DNA from: Bacillota bacterium
GTDB lineage: Bacteria; Bacillota; Clostridia; Lachnospirales; Lachnospiraceae
Assembly (NCBI GenBank): GCA_023409535.1
Contig: JAEYGZ010000039.1
Coordinates: 124,001 to 188,000 of the forward strand
Length of the DNA stretch: 64,000 nt
Direction of reading: 5' to 3'
Shown in pieces: positions 26,501 through 33,049 of the stretch. The notes below the pieces were generated by a model. The model had not been told where the DNA came from. It saw nothing but the letters and a program-made list of their open reading frames with translations, and made no database searches. Each line of letters starts with the position of its first letter. Positions within the stretch are counted from its first letter, which is position 1. The position numbers and the translations under genes were made by a program.

Positions 26501-26645
26501 CTTCTTTACACTTCATACCTATCAGATGATACCGGCGGAGATTGACCTGCTTTATACCGTTGCCAGAGTGGTATTTTCAGAGAAGTCGGGAATTTATTTT
26601 ACCAATCGGAAAGAGAACCAATATGAGCTTCTTGAGGAGTATTAG
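20535..26645 (+). CDS. Cyclic beta-1,2-glucan synthase, GT84 and glucoamylase-like part (NdvB/Cgs-type)
   Basis: A 2036-residue membrane protein that matches the N-terminal two thirds of NdvB/Cgs. Order: a membrane anchor (residues 8-35); a helical region; two transmembrane segments near 435-500; a GT84 glycosyltransferase domain with LDADTN near 653 and REHRWMRGDWQ near 801; more membrane helices to about 1020; a glucoamylase-like (GH189) domain with WKGHLYNWY near 1113 and TVDSGNFFGHL; and a C-terminal beta-sandwich. In bacteria with one-piece Cgs these domains polymerise glucose from UDP-glucose and cyclise the chain. The expected GH94 domain is missing here and follows as a separate gene 29 nt downstream. 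The start is GTG 20535, with AGGAGG eight bases upstream; the ATG at 20490 has none. Confidence 0.9.
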   Translation: MLILLEGINFYINSPLLLIVLILLLALICFVLVMLYYRFNHFGKKIRFPLLHPGEEEQLGQGCWEQQMLALAESHDQVRLIGYSFVLDDYNQIAYKRLNKLRDSISALSTDIISLIPAARWLFDNFQMMYREIKKVRTSGTSYAVLPILKAREYRGFPRIYVVAKKMVALSGGHLTEENIQIMLKAYQQKIPLTDKEIWVLPEMLGFCLLEEIIVISDEILHMIHVKSQADKYVQDKLSSDSADISALLTGVEEEFGQSYSFHSHVLYLLKNRSFHEAAIQKYIEYHFPGKGRQLKASGIFLEEGRIESLLETNIRALIVSLRDINEVDEEKFFEEYSSLERILSKDPDGIYTKMDSEARGMYRGVIVKLSLRYQIKEEKIASDCLELAIQGREDLHCSHHVGAYLLGKGFPVLKAKALGRPIPEKIKNKRNIKGIVYFIAMFLVALAICTGLISVIGNAGSVTANYVSILAILIGMPLIIGIALEITNFIFTRRIMVKKIPSLNYENEIPDEARTIVIMPVIVSSKEQGLEYMNRLHKHYLANRQPNLYFALLLDFEDSPDQFMPKDEIIEAALVARMKELNEQYYAEHQRFSLFFRYRKWNKAENCYMGWERKRGKLEEFNNLLNGAKKEDTTFASIFCDEELLTTFRYAITLDADTNLIRDNAAKLVGLIDHPLNRPVLDQNNQTVKEGYVIIQPSVRNHIVDKNGTRFTRIFGGESGLAHYSAVISDIYQDIFNEGIYIGKGIYDVSAFHKVLQNKVPENRILSHDLFESCYARTAFSSTAKIMDSFPNSVLSFTKREHRWMRGDWQLLPWLFMKKTKDGRSLCALAKWKIFDNLRRSLVPLSKTLFIIINLALFPKAFYIWLPLVFFNDAFNLIILLFAVTMQKLFRPKLALVYKGFLRELGTTLVRAFLEFTITPYRTYVAADAIVRTLYRVMISKKNLLRWNTAEAVDASIINKRKGYFITMWFSQLAAAVLVAVLFLNPMPLPGTLLTVAVIIDWGIAFDIAYLISQPVKLHHRDKAQDSELLLETARRTWQFFKELSTRENNWLCPDNYQVSQVEKISDKTSPTNIGLQFLAVLSARDFGFETLSATIQSLENLMDTVQKMPKWKGHLYNWYHIQTLEVLNPAYISTVDSGNFFGHLLAVKNGLLEMMDSPIYPGKFLSELRIKVHNSEKELQVHFGEQESYKLKTSYRNIGELIEDFRDMWEELDNRELKPAAEFRHTRNLMQFIDSIANEAGSLKLKEASFSSRPTLRKLAEEENKYAVHLINQMRTIINRIDNLLANADFGFLFNDKRMLFHIGYHVSSHMLDEGCYDLMASECALTSLLAIAKGEIPFKHWYKLGRPLTIVKGIPCFVSWSGTMFEFLMPNLVFKEYEGSVYAQTSRAAVLQHMCYAKEAGIPWGISESQYYRFDLNSNYQYKAFGVPKIRLQPVRKNSLVVAPYATLLALDVAEEECMKNLKRLQDCGAFGDFGFFESIDFNVPNSVEMTPYCIVKSYMAHHQGMNLAAINNYLNDGILRERFHAETMIKAAEVLLEERRQSHLISIAKRGYTIKIGKPLFKEDIYNNRYVGNVQVNDPVANYLSNGRYSLMITSDGDGFSKYEDRMLYRWRSDLYANTGHYIYIKDVRQGKLWSTTYHPTRTEPEEYQVVFSPHKAEFKRRDGVISTHMIVSLDADHNFEVRKVTFTNQGNEEKQLEVTSYLEVVDDTHLAEISHPAFNKLFLEGEYLEEQEIFLAKRRRKKESDCPYMMHLVRSSTKLHRRVEYEYDRKRFIGRNHTLENPVSVTDSISFSNQAGFCNDPIMSLRAELKLGAGETACVTFITGVCSSKEEAVKIAGELKVGYRIDDILEKFRLQKELELKYLEITRTQLNAFQDLISPIYYSSRTHRGPVENIRRNFKNQSFLWRFGVSGDNPILLLKVSSTFEERIINDVLKAYEYLRINRVMVDLIILIDSKQGYLQEVDDLINDMTSSLRIYDSGSERPSFFTLHTYQMIPAEIDLLYTVARVVFSEKSGIYFTNRKENQYELLEEY

Positions 26646-26674
26646 TTTTTCATGCCGGGAGGAGGGAGAGGGCT

Positions 26675-29137
26675 TTGAATACACAGGAGCAGAGTTATGA
26701 GTATTTTAACGGCTTCGGAGCATTTGTCGAAGACGGCAGAGAATATGAGATACTGCTGGAGGACGGCAATCGGCCTCCGGCACCCTGGATTAATGTTATC
26801 GCAAATAAGATGTTTGGGTTTCAAATCTCAGAAGCCGGTGCCGGTTTTACCTGGAGCGTCAACAGCAGGGAGTATAAGCTTACCCCCTGGTCCAATGATC
26901 CCGTGAGTGACAAGGCTTCCGAGGCGATTTATATCATGGATGAAATCACAGGCGAGGTAATGACGCCTATGTCTCTGGGAAGAAATGACCGGGGTGTCTA
27001 TCGGGTAAGGCATGGTTTTGGTTATTCCAAATTCCTTCATGAGGAGGATATGCTGGACCAGGAGTTAACGGTGTTCGTTCCCCTGGATGAGACGGTGAAG
27101 CTGTGGAGCCTGAAGCTTACCAACCAATCCGACAAGGTAAAATATCTCAGTCTGACCTATTATGTGGAGTGGGTCCTGGGCACCCAGAGAGAACAGACCG
27201 GCCCCTATATTTTGAGCTACTATGATAATGAGCATGAATATCTTGGCGCTAAAAACATCTATACCATGAATTTTCAGAATAATAATGCCTTTTTATTCTC
27301 TAACGAGATGATCGTCGGATATACCGGGGACCGGCAGGAGTTTATCGGATCCAAGGGAAGTATGACAGAGCCCCGGGGCGCAGAGGTGAAGCTTACCAAT
27401 AACACCGGTGTGTGCTATGATCCCTGCGGTGCAATTCAGATCTCCGTTGCCGTACAGCCCCAGGAAAGTAAAACGGTGATCTTTGGTCTTGGTCAGAGCA
27501 GCAGCTTAAATGAAATGCACAGAATCCGTTATAAATATAAGGAACTCGCGGCAGCACAGCGGGAGCTGGATAAGGTACGGGCATATTGGGACAAGCTGCT
27601 GGGAACGGTACAGGTGAAGACGAAGGATAGAGCAATTGATATATTGATAAACGGCTGGCTGCTGTACCAGTCCGTCTCCTGCCGTATCAATGCCAGGGCC
27701 GGCTTCTACCAATGCGGCGGAGCTTATGGATACAGGGATCAGCTGCAGGATACTTTGTCATTATTATTAACCGATCCCGGAATACTGCGCAGGCAGATTC
27801 TGATTGCCTGCAGCAGGCAGTTTGAGGAAGGGGATGTGCAGCACTGGTGGCATCCGCCGATAGGGATCGGGGTCAGAACCAGAATATCCGATGACCTTCT
27901 GTGGCTCCCCTACTGTACGGCGGCTTATATCCGAAGCACCGGGGATGCCGGTATCTTGAAGGAGGAGGTAGCCTATATTAAAGGTCCGGTGTTAAGTGAG
28001 GAGCAGCATGAGATTATGTTCACTCCGGAGGTATCCGAGCTAACGGAAAGCGTCTATCAGCATTGCAAGAAAACAATAGAAAAGACCGGGCTGGGGGAGC
28101 ATGGGCTTCCTCTGATCGGCGGCGGGGATTGGAACGACGGTATGAATGAGGTAGGGATTAAAGGAAAGGGGGAGAGCGTATGGCTGGCCTGGTTTTTCTA
28201 TACCCTGCTGGGAGAGTTCATTCCTCTGTGTTATCAGGAAGGCGATGCAGATTATGCCAGAGAGCTTGAGCAGAAGAGGGAGGCTTTGTTACAGAGTATC
28301 GAGGCCAATACCTGGGATGGGGAATGGTATCTGCGTGCTTTTTATGATGATGGAACCAAGCTTGGTTCCAAGGAAAATGATGAATGCCGGATCGATTCCA
28401 TCAGCCAGTCCTGGAGTGTCATCTCCGGAGGGGCAAAAAAGGAACGCGCAAGAACGGCCATGCAGTCCGCCTGGCGCTATCTGGTGAGAGAAGAGGATGC
28501 GTTATCTCTTCTTTTGGCGCCGCCCTTTAATAAGACCAGAAAAAATCCGGGTTATATCAAGAACTATATTCCGGGAATTCGTGAGAACGGCGGACAGTAT
28601 ACCCATGCGGCAGTATGGCTGGCGATTGCCACTGCAAAGCTTGGCAGTAACTCAGAACCAGGCAATATAGTTGATCCGGGGAAGGCCACGGCAGATACGG
28701 GTTTGTTAAATATGGCGCACACGCTGTTTACCATACTCAATCCAATCCACATTACCCAAAATAAGAAGGATGCATTAAGATATGAGAAGGAGCCCTATAT
28801 CATGACGGCAGATATCTCTCTCAGTCCGCCCTATACCGGGCGGGGCGGCTGGAGCTGGTACACGGGTTCCGCCGGCTGGATGTATCAGGGATTATTACAC
28901 TGGTTTTTAGGAATTCGCAAGGAAGGCAATGAGCTGATTATCGATCCGGCGACCCCGGCCTCCTTTGGTGATTTTACGGTTTGGTATAAATTCGGCACCT
29001 CCCTATACGAGATCAGAGTAGAGAGCAGAAGCCAGGGTAAGCTGATAACGGAAGCCCTTACCCTGGATGGACGGCAAATACAAGGCAACCGTGCCCCTTT
29101 GGAAGATGACGGAGGAAATCATTCTATCATTGTATGA
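26675..29137 (+). CDS. GH94 phosphorylase-type protein, detached C-terminal part of the glucan synthase
   Basis: An 820-residue GH94 (former glycosyltransferase 36) protein. Residues 1-290 form the beta-sandwich and linker, and 300-750 the (alpha/alpha)6 barrel with YRDQLQDTLSLL, HWWHPPIGIGVRTRISDDLLWLP and the catalytic GGGDWNDGMN near 482-491, whose Asp is the general acid in cellobiose phosphorylase relatives. In NdvB/Cgs a domain of this kind trims and sets the length of the glucan. It could instead be a free 1,2-beta-oligoglucan phosphorylase working with the synthase. The start is TTG 26675, behind a long purine-rich site (GGAGGAGGGAGAGGG). Its frame differs from the upstream gene. No signal peptide; cytoplasmic. 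A terminator follows at 29230. Confidence 0.88.
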   Translation: MNTQEQSYEYFNGFGAFVEDGREYEILLEDGNRPPAPWINVIANKMFGFQISEAGAGFTWSVNSREYKLTPWSNDPVSDKASEAIYIMDEITGEVMTPMSLGRNDRGVYRVRHGFGYSKFLHEEDMLDQELTVFVPLDETVKLWSLKLTNQSDKVKYLSLTYYVEWVLGTQREQTGPYILSYYDNEHEYLGAKNIYTMNFQNNNAFLFSNEMIVGYTGDRQEFIGSKGSMTEPRGAEVKLTNNTGVCYDPCGAIQISVAVQPQESKTVIFGLGQSSSLNEMHRIRYKYKELAAAQRELDKVRAYWDKLLGTVQVKTKDRAIDILINGWLLYQSVSCRINARAGFYQCGGAYGYRDQLQDTLSLLLTDPGILRRQILIACSRQFEEGDVQHWWHPPIGIGVRTRISDDLLWLPYCTAAYIRSTGDAGILKEEVAYIKGPVLSEEQHEIMFTPEVSELTESVYQHCKKTIEKTGLGEHGLPLIGGGDWNDGMNEVGIKGKGESVWLAWFFYTLLGEFIPLCYQEGDADYARELEQKREALLQSIEANTWDGEWYLRAFYDDGTKLGSKENDECRIDSISQSWSVISGGAKKERARTAMQSAWRYLVREEDALSLLLAPPFNKTRKNPGYIKNYIPGIRENGGQYTHAAVWLAIATAKLGSNSEPGNIVDPGKATADTGLLNMAHTLFTILNPIHITQNKKDALRYEKEPYIMTADISLSPPYTGRGGWSWYTGSAGWMYQGLLHWFLGIRKEGNELIIDPATPASFGDFTVWYKFGTSLYEIRVESRSQGKLITEALTLDGRQIQGNRAPLEDDGGNHSIIV

Positions 29138-29229
29138 TGCGTTATGATTGGATTACAATATTTTTATGAGGGTTATAGTCCAAAGATTGCATAAGTCAAT
29201 GAAACTGATCAAAATAGAAATTAAAAAAC

Positions 29230-29269
29230 TGGGAGAGAGGCACTTATTTTGCTTCTCTCCCAATCTTTT
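29230..29269 (+). terminator. Terminator of the glucan synthase operon
   Basis: TGGGAGAGA (29230-29238) pairs with TCTCTCCCA (29254-29262), extended by GC pairing in the loop, followed by ATCTTTTTG. Confidence 0.92.
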
Positions 29270-29344
29270 TGAAATACTATAGATTCGAGATTTACGTTAA
29301 TTATGATAAATAATTCAAAGAAATGATTAAAATTAGTTTGCATG

Positions 29345-29373
29345 TTGACATATCACATCATATGTGCTATTTT
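29345..29373 (+). promoter_or_regulatory. Promoter of the amino-acid ABC transporter operon
   Basis: A consensus TTGACA (29345-29350), a 17-bp spacer and TATTTT (29368-29373). Transcription should begin near 29380, just ahead of the hairpin at 29388. The rest of the 29138-29451 interval holds only the previous terminator and AT-rich DNA. Confidence 0.75.
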
Positions 29374-29387
29374 CATTACTATGACGA

Positions 29388-29427
29388 GGGAGTTTATCGC
29401 GATACTATGCTAAAGCGATAAACTCCC
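29388..29427 (+). promoter_or_regulatory. Perfect 13-bp hairpin at the start of the transporter mRNA
   Basis: GGGAGTTTATCGC (29388-29400) and GCGATAAACTCCC (29415-29427) form a perfect stem with a 14-nt loop. It would sit at the 5' end of the transcript, ten bases before the AGGAGG site. No U-run follows, so it is not a terminator. It could protect the mRNA end or act as an operator. Confidence 0.65.
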
Positions 29428-29451
29428 ATATTATTTAGGAGGATAGATAAT

Positions 29452-30366
29452 ATGAAGAAAATGTTAACATTCGTATTAGCCTTGGTAATGGCAGCTTCTT
29501 TCGCAGCCTGCGGTACAAAAGCAACGGAAGACGTGTCAAGCGAACCCACGGCAACGGCGGCGCCGACAGAAGCGGCAGCCGAGCCGACCCAGGCAACGGC
29601 AGAACCCACAGAGGCGGCGGCACAACCGACAGGGACAACGGCAATTGATTTGTCCGGCGTAAAGCTGATGAATGAGGGCACGCTTACCATTGGTGTTGAG
29701 ATCGGATACCCGCCCTTTGAAGATTTTGCGGAAGACGGAACAACTCCCATCGGTTATGACATTGACTTTGCCAAAGCCTTGGGAGAGAAACTGGGATTGG
29801 AAGTGAACTTTATTAATACGGCCTGGGACGGTATCTTCCAGGGCATAGATGTGAACTATGACTGCGTTATCTCAGCGGTAACCATTACCGACGATAGAAA
29901 AGAAAGCATGTCCTTCTCGGATCCGTATATCAATAATTATCAGGCAGTTGTCGTACGTCCTGACTTCGCGGGAGAGATAACAGGCTTCCTGGATTTGGAC
30001 GGCCTTGCAATTGCTGTTCAGAAGGAGACTACCTCCGATATCTTAATGTCTGATTATGTAGCTACAGGATCAATCAATACTACAATTTCCGCCAATGAAA
30101 AGGTTACCACCTGTTTTACTCAGCTGGATAACGGTGAAGTGGATGCGGTTGTTGTAGACTCCACGGTTGCAGACGGATATCTGGCTTCTAACCCGGATAA
30201 ATACGTGAAAGCATTCCAGGATGAAAGCGAGCCGGAACAGTTTGGTGTGGCTTTGGGTAAAGAAAATACCGCCCTTCAGACTGCGATGAATGCAGCAATT
30301 GCACAGCTTACGGAGGAAGGGTTCTTTGAGGAGAACATAGCATTCTGGTTTGGAGCAGCACAGTAA
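29452..30366 (+). CDS. Amino-acid ABC transporter substrate-binding lipoprotein
   Basis: A 304-residue lipoprotein. A signal peptide ends at the lipobox SFAAC, so Cys20 should be lipid-anchored outside the membrane. Residues 21-65 are a low-complexity linker of repeated PTEAAAEPT-like units, and residues 75-304 form a family 3 (polar amino acid) binding domain with LTIGVEIGYPPFEDF, GYDIDFAKALGEKLG, WDGIFQGIDVNYDCVIS and FSDPYINNYQAVVV. Residues typical for binding the alpha-amino and carboxyl groups are conserved in kind; the exact amino acid cannot be told. It has a strong AGGAGG and heads an operon with a permease and an ATPase. Confidence 0.93.
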   Translation: MKKMLTFVLALVMAASFAACGTKATEDVSSEPTATAAPTEAAAEPTQATAEPTEAAAQPTGTTAIDLSGVKLMNEGTLTIGVEIGYPPFEDFAEDGTTPIGYDIDFAKALGEKLGLEVNFINTAWDGIFQGIDVNYDCVISAVTITDDRKESMSFSDPYINNYQAVVVRPDFAGEITGFLDLDGLAIAVQKETTSDILMSDYVATGSINTTISANEKVTTCFTQLDNGEVDAVVVDSTVADGYLASNPDKYVKAFQDESEPEQFGVALGKENTALQTAMNAAIAQLTEEGFFEENIAFWFGAAQ

Positions 30367-30415
30367 TAAGTCGCTATGGCGTTGTCACCAATAACAAAGC
30401 AAGCAGGTATAAAGG

Positions 30416-31456
30416 ATGAATATAATAAAAAGAATAGTTGACGTGAAACAATGGAGACGTTCGTCAAAAGCAGCTGCCATAGTAATTATGGCAGCTTTGG
30501 CGCTCATAGGAGTCCTTTCGACGCTTAAGCTATCGAGGGAAGAGATGATGGACCGCGCTTCCGGTCAGGTGAAGCAGATCATTGAGGATGAAAAAAACAG
30601 CCCGAGAAAGTATCTGACCATTACATATAATGATCTCGGCATCATCAATTATCTTTCCTTTACGACCTCCGGGGCCAAGGCCATTAAGGAATCTTATGTG
30701 GGATTTGCAGGGCGCATCTATCCGGCCAACGACGGGACGGCAGAATTTGCAGGCCAGATGGTGAACTACACCTATCGGATGCTTGGATCCGGTGAAAATG
30801 TACTCCATGGTGCCAAGCTGACCTTATTGCTTACTACCTTATCCATGGTATTTGGCTTTGTGCTGAGCGTATTTCTGGCCCTGGGTAAAATTGCAAAGAA
30901 TAAGCTGGTCAGCAAAATATGCAGCGGATATATCTTTTTCTTCCGGGGAACCCCGCTTCTGATACAGTTATTTGTTGTATACTTTTCAATTCCCGGTATC
31001 TTTGGCTTTGCCTGGAGAAGCCTGTTTGATAACAGTGATCCGGAAGCAGTTTATAAAGGAGCCTTTGTAGCGGCTTTAATCGCATATTCGCTGAATTCGG
31101 CGGCTTACTGTGCGGAGATCGTTCGTGCAGCGATACAATCCATTGACAAAGGGCAGCATGAGGCTGCAAAAGCCCTGGGGATGAGCTATGGACAGACCAT
31201 GGGAAAGATTATTATTCCCCAGTCTGTAAGAAGAATGATTCCGCCTCTTTGTAATGAATTTGTTATGATGATTAAGGATGTCTCCATGGTATTTGCTATC
31301 TCTTTGATGGATATCTCGACCATATCCAAGACGATTATGACCAGCGAGGGCAATTATCTGGTATTTATCCCGGCGCTGGTTATCTATTTGATCATAACTG
31401 CAATTTTTTCATATATTTTCGGCAAGGTTGAGAAGAGACTCTCAATCTATGAATAG
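30416..31456 (+). CDS. Amino-acid ABC transporter permease
   Basis: A 346-residue His/Glu/Gln/Arg/opine-type permease. A first membrane helix at residues 20-40 is followed by an extracytoplasmic segment of about 90 residues, then the usual five-helix core beginning near GAKLTLLLTTLSMVFGF. The cytoplasmic EAA loop that contacts the ATPase is visible as HEAAKALGMSYGQTMGKIIIP. The N-terminal extracytoplasmic insert is longer than in the typical family of about 220 residues. It lies 49 nt after the binding protein and 9 nt before the ATPase gene, in one operon. With a single permease gene, the channel is probably a homodimer. Confidence 0.93.
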   Translation: MNIIKRIVDVKQWRRSSKAAAIVIMAALALIGVLSTLKLSREEMMDRASGQVKQIIEDEKNSPRKYLTITYNDLGIINYLSFTTSGAKAIKESYVGFAGRIYPANDGTAEFAGQMVNYTYRMLGSGENVLHGAKLTLLLTTLSMVFGFVLSVFLALGKIAKNKLVSKICSGYIFFFRGTPLLIQLFVVYFSIPGIFGFAWRSLFDNSDPEAVYKGAFVAALIAYSLNSAAYCAEIVRAAIQSIDKGQHEAAKALGMSYGQTMGKIIIPQSVRRMIPPLCNEFVMMIKDVSMVFAISLMDISTISKTIMTSEGNYLVFIPALVIYLIITAIFSYIFGKVEKRLSIYE

Positions 31457-31465
31457 GAGGCAGCT

Positions 31466-32236
31466 ATGGGTGATTATGAATATATATTAAAGACGGAGCA
31501 CCTGGGTAAATCCTTTGGCACTCTTGAGGTTCTTAAGGATATTAATCTTGAGGTGAAGAAGGGCGAAGTGATCTGCATCATCGGTCCCTCCGGTGCAGGA
31601 AAGTCTACTTATCTTCGATCCCTGAATCAATTGGAGAAGATAACAAGCGGAAAGATATTTATTAAAGACGAATTATGCCTGCACAGGGAGCACAACAGAA
31701 CAGTGCACAGAATTGCAGCGGATAAGCAGAAGGCAATGCTTCTGGAGATGGGAATGGTATTTCAGAGATTTAATCTGTTCCCCCATAAAACCGTACTGGA
31801 GAATGTTATGGTGGCACCGCTCTGCGTTCGTAAGGAAACAAGGGAAGAAGTGCTGCAACGGGCGAAAGGCTTAATCGCCAGAGTAGGACTGTCGGATAAA
31901 ATGAACGAATACCCCAGTAAGCTGTCAGGAGGTCAGCAGCAGCGCGTCGCTATTGCCCGGGCGCTTGCCATGGAACCGGAGATTATGCTGTTTGATGAGC
32001 CTACCAGTGCCCTTGATCCTGAGCTTGTGGGAGAGGTTCTTGCTGTTATGAAGGATCTTGCGAAGCAGGGAATGACCATGCTCTGTGTAACCCATGAGAT
32101 GGGCTTTGCCCGGGAGGTTGCTGACAGGGTTGTATTTATGGCGGACGGAAGGATTCTGGAAGAAGGTACCCCGAAGGAAGTATTTGAGAATCCCGGGAAT
32201 GAGAAGGCAATCAACTTCCTGAAGAGTGTTCTGTAG
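31466..32236 (+). CDS. Amino-acid ABC transporter ATP-binding protein (GlnQ type)
   Basis: A 256-residue ATPase that powers the preceding permease from the cytoplasmic side. Walker A GPSGAGKST near residues 40-48, Q-loop in MVFQRFNLFPH, signature LSGGQQQRVAIARAL, Walker B MLFDEPTSALDPE and the H-loop in CVTHEMGFA are all intact. A short insert after the Walker A region (LHREHNRTVHRIAADKQ) is somewhat longer than in GlnQ. AGGAGG precedes the ATG. It is the last gene of the operon; no clear terminator follows before the next promoter at 32322. Confidence 0.95.
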   Translation: MGDYEYILKTEHLGKSFGTLEVLKDINLEVKKGEVICIIGPSGAGKSTYLRSLNQLEKITSGKIFIKDELCLHREHNRTVHRIAADKQKAMLLEMGMVFQRFNLFPHKTVLENVMVAPLCVRKETREEVLQRAKGLIARVGLSDKMNEYPSKLSGGQQQRVAIARALAMEPEIMLFDEPTSALDPELVGEVLAVMKDLAKQGMTMLCVTHEMGFAREVADRVVFMADGRILEEGTPKEVFENPGNEKAINFLKSVL

Positions 32237-32321
32237 CAGGAAATCTCTTTATAAGCTTCCGTCGTTAATTTTGCTTTCGCGGCACTGAATTAATTGGCAT
32301 AGGGAAATAATAGAAAAAGTG

Positions 32322-32350
32322 TTGGCGATTTTATCCTGCTATATTATAAT
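32322..32350 (+). promoter_or_regulatory. Promoter of the gene at 32398
   Basis: TTGGCG (32322-32327), a 17-bp spacer and TATAAT (32345-32350), with the start codon 48 bp downstream. Confidence 0.65.
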
Positions 32351-32397
32351 GGTAATGAAAAGGTAAGAATTAATTGCTGTTAGAAAGGTGTGGCAAT

Positions 32398-32979
32398 ATG
32401 AATACGAAGCAAAAAACTTTGATGGGGATTGTTATAATAGTTGTATTGGCCGCGGTAGCGCTGGTAGTTCAAGTTTCAATGAAAGAGAATGCCCGGGATG
32501 CAAATAACGAAGCGATTAGGGCTGTTGTAAATAATATTTTTTCAAGTCCGAACGATGAAATGATATCGCTTTATAATGATATGCTTCATAAAGCCGAACA
32601 AGAGGCAGCATCCTCTGTCCCGGGGCGGACAGTAGGCTTTGATAGTACGGAGCTGGATGAAAAATTGGAGGAAACCTATGCCGGGTATATAGCAAAGGAT
32701 TGGTATGAGGCTTTCGTTAATCATTTTTATTCGGGATTAATTACTTACTCTATTGCCGGTAAATATGATATCGAAGTAAATAAGATCGATATCGCACAGG
32801 ATAGGAGTGACCCTATGAATTATTCCTTTACGGTTTATCTGAGTTACGGACCGGTGGGTGGTTCAAAAGAGGACACCGAGATAAAAGGAAGCGCCCAATT
32901 TGCGAAGGAAGAGGGAAAGCTGTCATTTATACGATTTTTTGATAATGATTTGATAGATGAACTCAGAAATAGTCTTTAG
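32398..32979 (+). CDS. Membrane-anchored extracytoplasmic protein of unknown function
   Basis: A 193-residue protein that I do not recognise. A single hydrophobic helix near residues 8-27 (GIVIIVVLAAVALVVQV) with positive charges before it would anchor the rest outside the membrane. The remainder is acidic and polar, with a helical part (residues 45-100) and a C-terminal beta-rich part (YSFTVYLSYGPVGG, KLSFIRFFDND) reminiscent of small NTF2-like or lipoprotein-type folds; no lipobox is present. The start at ATG 32398 has GAAAGGTG upstream, and the gene has its own promoter and terminator. Confidence 0.75.
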   Translation: MNTKQKTLMGIVIIVVLAAVALVVQVSMKENARDANNEAIRAVVNNIFSSPNDEMISLYNDMLHKAEQEAASSVPGRTVGFDSTELDEKLEETYAGYIAKDWYEAFVNHFYSGLITYSIAGKYDIEVNKIDIAQDRSDPMNYSFTVYLSYGPVGGSKEDTEIKGSAQFAKEEGKLSFIRFFDNDLIDELRNSL

Positions 32980-32991
32980 CATCAATTACAA

Positions 32992-33045
32992 AAAGAAAAG
33001 GATGATTAAACTACTTTAGAAATATAGCTTAACATCCTTTTCTTT
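32992..33045. terminator. Shared convergent terminator
   Basis: AAAGAAAAGGATG (32992-33004) pairs perfectly with CATCCTTTTCTTT (33033-33045). The arms supply T-rich tails on both strands, so it can end both the plus-strand gene at 32979 and parC at 33050. Confidence 0.85.
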
Positions 33046-33049
33046 ATAT

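Noticed and set aside
26641..26680. Recent frameshift joining the two glucan synthase genes
   Set aside because: The junction carries a stop, a long purine-rich ribosome site and a plausible TTG start, which would not be expected from a simple indel.
29394..29750. Minus-strand ORF opposite the lipoprotein gene
   Set aside because: Produced by the repeated Pro/Thr/Ala/Glu linker codons read in reverse.
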